10,175 nt of DNA from NCBI GenBank assembly GCA_031289895.1, contig JAITOP010000082.1, positions 1 through 10,175 of the forward strand, in the 5' to 3' direction. The position numbers and the translations under genes are program-made. This stretch comes from Prevotellaceae bacterium (lineage in GTDB: Bacteria; Bacteroidota; Bacteroidia; Bacteroidales; UBA932). Below are positions 5,770 through 10,175 of this stretch, one piece after another (positions within the stretch are counted from its first letter, which is position 1; each line of letters starts with the position of its first letter). The notes beneath the pieces were generated by a model. It was not told the origin of the DNA. It was given only the letters and a program-made list of their open reading frames with translations, and searched no databases.

Positions 5770-5871
5770 TTTCCAAATTAATCACATTTCCAAATTAATC
5801 ACATTTCCAAATTAATCACATTAACACATTAATCAAATTCTCACATTAATCAAATTTCCACATTAATCAAA
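5770..5871. repeat. 17-bp tandem array (six units) spanning the pump gene 3' end
   Basis: Six exact 17-bp units form two sub-families. Three identical copies of TTTCCAAATTAATCACA occupy 5770-5820. Three copies of TTNNCACATTAATCAAA occupy 5821-5871. A degenerate seventh unit (5872-5888) can be recognised inside the pump gene. The array covers most of the 109-nt gap before the tolC-like gene and the last codons and stop of the pump gene. All three frames of the coding strand hit a stop within two units. The core ATTAATC is shared with the heptad array after the tolC-like gene. Confidence 0.95.
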
Positions 5872-8800
5872 TTATCATATTCATCTTTTTTCCTATTCGC
5901 TCTGTTAGTCGAAATATAACTGTACATTGCAGGAACGATATACATTGTAAGCAGTGTAGAAACCAACAACCCGCCAACTACCGAAACGCCCATTGCAATT
6001 TGTCCGTTGCAGCCTTCGCCGGTAGCAAATGCCAAAGGAATAAGTCCGAGAATTGTAGATGCGCTTGTCATAAGAATAGGGCGCAAACGTTGAAGCGAAG
6101 CATCGCGTATGGCGGTTGCTTTGTCGATTCCCGCCTCTTGTTTTTGGTTGGCAAATTCAACAATAAGAATTCCGTTTTTGGCAACCAAACCTATCAGCAT
6201 TATTATTCCTATCTGACTGTAAATGTTCATAGTTATACCGTTAAAATACATAAACAGCAATGCACCTGCCACAGCCAGCGGAACAGAAAACATAATTATA
6301 AGCGGGTCTTTGAAACTTTCGAACTGCGCAGCCAACACAAGGTAAATAAACAATATCGCCAACAAAAAAGCAAACATCAGGCTCGACGAACTTTCTTTAA
6401 ATTCTTTAGAATCACCTGTTAATGCTGTTCTGAAAGTATCGTCAAGCGTTTCTTTTGCGATAATGTCCATTTCGTCAAGTCCTTCGCCAATTGTTCGTCC
6501 CACAGCAAGCCCCGACGAAACAGTTGCTGCCACAAAACGGTTGTATCTGTATAATTGCGGCGGCGCAATGCCTTCGGATAATTCAACAAGATTATCAAGT
6601 TGAATCATTTCGCCTTTACTGCTGCGAATATAAATTGATTTTAAGTCGGCAGGTTTATTGCGTTGCTGACGATTTATTTCGCCAAGTATTTCGTATTGTT
6701 TGCCGTTCATATAAAAATATCCCATACGTTGTCCGCTAAGTGCGTATTGCAGTGTTTGCGCTATGTTTTGAGTGCTGACTCCCATAATGCTTGCTTTTTC
6801 GCGATTAATATTTATGCGGGTTTCTGGTTTATTGAATTTAAGATTTACATCAGCCATTTGAAACAGGGGATTATCCTGAACTTTTGCCAGAAAAACAGGA
6901 ATAATTTCCTGCAATTTTTCAATATTTGTAGATTGAATAACGTATTGAACAGGCATCGCTCCCCGCCTGCCGCCAAAAGTTGTTTGTTGTTGTACAAATG
7001 CGCGGGCTTTGGTTTTTGTACGCACAGCCTGCGAAAGTTCTGCGGCGACTTCCATTTGGCTGTAATCGCGTTCGTTAATATCATCCAAAACAATTCGCAC
7101 ATTTCCGCTACCGCCGCCAACACGCGCCTGCACCGATTTTGCCAAAGGAAAAACAGAATCAACCAAAGTAACTATATCTTCGGTATAATCGCGTATGTAT
7201 TCGTAAGTTACGCCTTCTGCACCACGTGTGTTTATTGTTATTTGCGAGCGGTCTTCCAAAGGTGCCATTTCAGACGGAATTTCATTCCAGAAAAATATTA
7301 TTGCCAATATTGTTATTACAATTACGGGGATTGCCATTAAGCGATTTTTAAGAAATGCGCTAAGCGATTTTCGGTAAAAATTGTTCATTCCTACAAAAAA
7401 CGGTTCTGTTTTTGTGTACAGCCAGTTTTTCTTTTCGCGGCGCACAAGCAGTTTTGTTGCAAGCATAGGCGTAAATGTAAGAGCGGCAAACGATGATATT
7501 ATTACCGAGCCTGAAACTACTATGCTAAACTCGCGGAATAATCTGCCTGTCATTCCTTCCATAAATACGATAGGAAAAAATACGGATATAAGTGTTATTG
7601 TTGTTGAAATAATAGCAAAAAATATTTCTTTTGCTCCTTCAATTCCTGCTTGTTTGGGTGTCATTCCTTTTTCTACGCGAATATATATATTTTCGGTCAT
7701 AACAATAGCATCATCCACCACCAGCCCTATGGCAAGAACGATGGCAAGCATAGATAATACGTTTATTGAAAATCCGGCAAGATACATCACAAAAAATGCG
7801 CCTACCAGCGATACAGGAATTACAATACAAGGAATTAGCGTAACCCGCCAGTCGCGCAAAAAAACAAATATTATAAATATTACCAAAATAAAGGCAATAT
7901 AAACCGTTTCTTTAACTCCATTGATTGAGGCGCGAATAAATTTTGTATTATCAAATCCGTAAGTGTAAGTTATATCTTCGGGAAGGTCTTTTTCCATCAT
8001 TTTCATTCTGTCGTACACGGCATCGGCAATTTCTATATGATTTGCGCCGGGTTGCGGTGTTACAACAACACCAATCATAGGAATACCATCCATTTTCATG
8101 TAACTGCGAATATCCTGAGGACCAAGTTCGGCGCGTCCTATATCGCGAAAGCGAACTATATTTGATTGGTCTTCTTTTACAATTAAATTATTAAATTCTT
8201 CGGCAGTGTGCATCAATCCTAAGGTGCGGATGGTTAGTTCGGTAGTGTTTCCTTCTATGCTTCCTGATGGTAATTCTATATTTTCGCGTTCAATAGCACT
8301 TCGCACATCAAGAGGCGTTATGCCGTATCCCGACATTTTTATCGGGTCTAACCAAAGCCGCATCGAATAACGTTTTTCGCCCCAGATAGAAACGCTGCTC
8401 ACGTCCGAAATTGTTTGCAGCTGTTCTTTCACCGTAAGGTCGGCAATTTCGCTTAGTTCGAGCAACGAGCGTTTATCGCTTCGTATCGCAACCATTAAAA
8501 TTGGCATTGCATCGGCATCGGCTTTTGTTACTATTGGCGGGTCGCAGTCGCGCGGAAGAAGTCGTTGTGAGCGCGAAACTTTATCGCGAACATCATTTGC
8601 GGCAGTTTCCAAATCCACCGACAGTTGAAATTCAACGGTAATATTGCTGCTGCCCTGACTGCTGACACTCGAAAGTGAGCGGATACCGGGGATTCCGTTG
8701 ATATTTTGTTCCAGCGGTTCGGTAATCTGATTTTCGACAACATCGGCATTTGCTCCCGGATACGAAGTTGATACCGAAATAATTGGATTGTCAACCGAAG

Positions 8801-8912
8801 GATATTCGCGTACTCCCAAATAAGTATATCCTATAATTCCAAAAAGAATGATTGCCAATGTTAACACTGTTGACAATACGGGGCGGCGTATGCTAAGTTC
8901 TGAAATATTCAT
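5850..8912 (-). CDS. RND multidrug efflux pump, AcrB/MexB-like (HAE1 family) inner-membrane permease
   Basis: The 1020-residue protein has the usual length and internal duplication of HAE1 pumps. There is an N-terminal membrane helix (about 10-30), a periplasmic porter region (about 35-335), a block of membrane helices (about 337-490 with one near 527-542), a second periplasmic region (about 545-840) and a final block (845-1000). The proton-relay residues are present: the Asp400-Asp401 pair in IGLVVDDAIV (TM4) and Lys912 in IGLVAKNGILIVEF (TM10), matching AcrB Asp407, Asp408 and Lys940. It should exchange protons for drugs, bile-like or other amphipathic compounds as a trimer with the adaptor and outer-membrane factor. 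Substrates cannot be predicted. The ATG at 8912 begins the standard MNISELSIRRPVLS start. The last residues, about LINVEI, and the TGA stop are encoded by tandem-repeat units and probably have no conserved role. Confidence 0.96.
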   Translation of the reverse strand: MNISELSIRRPVLSTVLTLAIILFGIIGYTYLGVREYPSVDNPIISVSTSYPGANADVVENQITEPLEQNINGIPGIRSLSSVSSQGSSNITVEFQLSVDLETAANDVRDKVSRSQRLLPRDCDPPIVTKADADAMPILMVAIRSDKRSLLELSEIADLTVKEQLQTISDVSSVSIWGEKRYSMRLWLDPIKMSGYGITPLDVRSAIERENIELPSGSIEGNTTELTIRTLGLMHTAEEFNNLIVKEDQSNIVRFRDIGRAELGPQDIRSYMKMDGIPMIGVVVTPQPGANHIEIADAVYDRMKMMEKDLPEDITYTYGFDNTKFIRASINGVKETVYIAFILVIFIIFVFLRDWRVTLIPCIVIPVSLVGAFFVMYLAGFSINVLSMLAIVLAIGLVVDDAIVMTENIYIRVEKGMTPKQAGIEGAKEIFFAIISTTITLISVFFPIVFMEGMTGRLFREFSIVVSGSVIISSFAALTFTPMLATKLLVRREKKNWLYTKTEPFFVGMNNFYRKSLSAFLKNRLMAIPVIVITILAIIFFWNEIPSEMAPLEDRSQITINTRGAEGVTYEYIRDYTEDIVTLVDSVFPLAKSVQARVGGGSGNVRIVLDDINERDYSQMEVAAELSQAVRTKTKARAFVQQQTTFGGRRGAMPVQYVIQSTNIEKLQEIIPVFLAKVQDNPLFQMADVNLKFNKPETRININREKASIMGVSTQNIAQTLQYALSGQRMGYFYMNGKQYEILGEINRQQRNKPADLKSIYIRSSKGEMIQLDNLVELSEGIAPPQLYRYNRFVAATVSSGLAVGRTIGEGLDEMDIIAKETLDDTFRTALTGDSKEFKESSSSLMFAFLLAILFIYLVLAAQFESFKDPLIIMFSVPLAVAGALLFMYFNGITMNIYSQIGIIMLIGLVAKNGILIVEFANQKQEAGIDKATAIRDASLQRLRPILMTSASTILGLIPLAFATGEGCNGQIAMGVSVVGGLLVSTLLTMYIVPAMYSYISTNRANRKKDEYDNLINVEI

Positions 8913-8931
8913 TATATTATTAAATTAAGCG

Positions 8932-8955
8932 TTATTATTCAAAAACGAATAATAA
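8932..8955 (-). other. Short hairpin between adaptor and pump genes
   Basis: TTATTATTC (8932-8940) and GAATAATAA (8947-8955) form a perfect 9-bp stem with a 6-nt loop within the 60-nt gap between the adaptor stop and the pump start. No T run follows on the minus strand, so it is not a terminator. It might affect mRNA processing or relative expression; chance is possible in AT-rich sequence. Confidence 0.35.
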
Positions 8956-8972
8956 TTTAGATTTTTATTGAT

Positions 8973-10079
8973 TTATAATTTTCCAAGTCTGGTGTCGGTT
9001 CGCAGCGAGTCGATATTATCAAGCACTACGGGCAATCCCATTCGCAGTTGTAATGTTCCCGAAATAATAACGGTATCGCCGATATTCAAGCCGCTTAATA
9101 TTTGTACGTTAGCATCGGTGCGCAATCCTTTTGTTACTTCAACAGGCTGCGATTTTCCCGATTTATATAAAAATACTTTATCAACGCCCATTTCGGGGAC
9201 AATAGATTCGGTAGGAATTATTATTGCATTGCGAATTTCTTTTTGTATCAGTTGTATTCTTACAAATCTGCCCGGCGACAGTTCGTGTCGCAAATTGGGA
9301 TAAAGAGCGCGTGCTTTCAGCGAAAATGTTTCGGCATCAACCTGCGATTCGGTGGCATAAATTGATGCGCTGTAAATTTCAGAGTCGCCGTCAACAGTAA
9401 AGTTGAGACGAGTGCCTTTTCTCACATCCTGAGCGTAGCGTTCGTTTACCGAAAAATCAATTTTAAGCGGCGAAAGTTTAGTTAATTTAGCAACAACCGT
9501 GCTTGGCGATGCGTAAGAACCTTCGCTAATCAGGCGCAATCCGATAATTCCGTCAAAGGGCGCACGAAGTTCTGTTTGCCTGATATTGGCTTTTATAAGG
9601 TCGATATCGGCATTGAGCGTTGCGAGTTCGGTTTTCACCTGTTCGAGGGCTTCTTTGCTCACCGCATCTTTTTCGAGCAATGTGCTTTGCCGCGATACAC
9701 GGTCTTCGGCAAGCTGAATTTGGGCTTCGAGTTTTTTCAGTTGAGCCTGTAGCGGTTCGTCATTAACTTTAGCAAGCAACTGACCTTTTGTTACCGCCGA
9801 GCCTTCTACAAAATTAACTTTTACAATTTTACCCGAAGTTTCAAATGACAAATTAACCTCTTCGTCGGGAATAAGCCGCCCGTTGATATATATGTCATCG
9901 CTCAACGTTTGTTCTTTGACAACAAGTCCGTTGATATTCAGCGGTTTTCCACCGCCCGCAGTTCTTTGACGAGTGTTATCGTTTTTTGCGGTGGCATTTT
10001 TCGAGAGCAACCCGTACACACCCCAGCAAGCAAGCACACAAACAGGAATAATAATTATCCATTTTTTAATCTTCTTCAT
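8973..10079 (-). CDS. Membrane-fusion (periplasmic adaptor) protein of the RND efflux system
   Basis: The ATG at 10079 gives 368 residues starting MKKIKKWIIIIPVC; an in-frame TTG six codons earlier is a weaker choice. A basic N-terminus and a hydrophobic stretch (about 7-25) anchor or export the protein. VLAC at 15-18 is a possible lipobox, but the following Trp makes a membrane anchor as likely. Next come the first half of a lipoyl domain (about 65-105, with FETSGKIVKVNFVEGSAVTKGQ), a helical hairpin coiled coil (about 106-168), the second lipoyl half starting at LRAPFDGIIG (171-180), a beta-barrel (about 205-280) and a membrane-proximal domain (about 285-355). It should join the inner-membrane pump to the TolC-like channel. 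It is the first gene of the operon, 60 nt ahead of the pump gene. Confidence 0.94.
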   Translation of the reverse strand: MKKIKKWIIIIPVCVLACWGVYGLLSKNATAKNDNTRQRTAGGGKPLNINGLVVKEQTLSDDIYINGRLIPDEEVNLSFETSGKIVKVNFVEGSAVTKGQLLAKVNDEPLQAQLKKLEAQIQLAEDRVSRQSTLLEKDAVSKEALEQVKTELATLNADIDLIKANIRQTELRAPFDGIIGLRLISEGSYASPSTVVAKLTKLSPLKIDFSVNERYAQDVRKGTRLNFTVDGDSEIYSASIYATESQVDAETFSLKARALYPNLRHELSPGRFVRIQLIQKEIRNAIIIPTESIVPEMGVDKVFLYKSGKSQPVEVTKGLRTDANVQILSGLNIGDTVIISGTLQLRMGLPVVLDNIDSLRTDTRLGKL

Positions 10080-10144
10080 AAAAATATTTTTGAGCAAAAT
10101 TTATACTTTTCATTTGATTGAATTTCCATCAAAAAGTTTAAATG

Positions 10145-10152
10145 CAAAGGTA
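10145..10152 (-). promoter_or_regulatory. Bacteroidota-type -7 element for the efflux operon
   Basis: The minus strand reads TACCTTTG followed by CA, 65 nt before the adaptor start codon. That leaves a 5' UTR of roughly 60 nt. The expected -33 region falls at the window edge and cannot be judged, and no operator palindrome is visible in the sequence present. Confidence 0.6.
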
Positions 10153-10175
10153 AAAATAAATTGGAAATTATGAAT

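Noticed and set aside
5741..5785. Longer tolC-like protein starting at GTG 5785
   Set aside because: It would add 15 residues from tandem-repeat DNA in front of a clean signal peptide; ATG 5740 is the better start.
4269..5871. CRISPR array
   Set aside because: Repeats are 7-17 bp, directly abutting, with no spacers, and no cas genes are nearby.
6000..7902. Several plus-strand frames of 82-225 codons opposite the pump gene
   Set aside because: They are shadows of the RND gene on the other strand, with Cys/His/Lys-rich, unrecognisable translations.
190..10079. A previously undescribed protein system
   Set aside because: Every supported coding gene belongs to a known family with intact motifs (GldF, GldG, HAD phosphatase, RND pump, adaptor, TolC-like channel); novelty, if any, is in the repeats.
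10080..10097. Longer adaptor protein starting at TTG 10097
   Set aside because: The ATG at 10079 directly begins a normal basic and hydrophobic N-terminus; no evidence favours the TTG.

Overview
The window looks like chromosome from a Bacteroidota bacterium, probably in or near Bacteroidales. Three things point there: AT-rich DNA; start codons preceded by A/T-rich sequence rather than a Shine-Dalgarno; and promoters of the Bacteroidota type (TAnnTTTG at about -7). The same TAC(C/T)TTTGCA string occurs before gldF, both tRNA genes and the efflux operon. The presence of gldF and gldG agrees with this.

Layout. Positions 3-142 are a heptanucleotide tandem array that runs up to a promoter at 154-161. 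From there a tight plus-strand operon reads gldF (190-921), gldG (928-2643) and a HAD-family phosphoglycolate-phosphatase-like gene (2647-3306), with gaps of 6 and 3 nt. A plus-strand tRNA-Val(UAC) follows with its own promoter and intrinsic terminator. A minus-strand tRNA-Cys(GCA), also with promoter and terminator, lies opposite. The gene-free, convergent zone between the tRNAs (about 3498-4105) holds two large inverted-repeat elements: a roughly 120-bp cloverleaf-like one and a roughly 220-bp hairpin-like one.

The right half is a minus-strand tripartite efflux operon, read right to left. It comprises a membrane-fusion adaptor (8973-10079), an AcrB/MexB-type RND pump (5850-8912) and a TolC-like outer-membrane factor (4415-5740). 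A promoter at 10145-10152 drives it. Together the three products would span the envelope and expel toxic or amphipathic compounds using the proton gradient. No regulator gene is visible in the window, so the substrate and the inducer cannot be read from it.

The genes themselves are ordinary and I see no undescribed protein system. The unusual material is non-coding. There are four short-period tandem arrays with periods of 7, 8-9, 7 and 17 bp. Two of them reach into the 3' ends of efflux genes, so that stop codons, and in the pump the last residues, are written in repeat units. There are also the two structured inverted-repeat elements between the tRNAs, and a tRNA-Val with two mismatched stem pairs.
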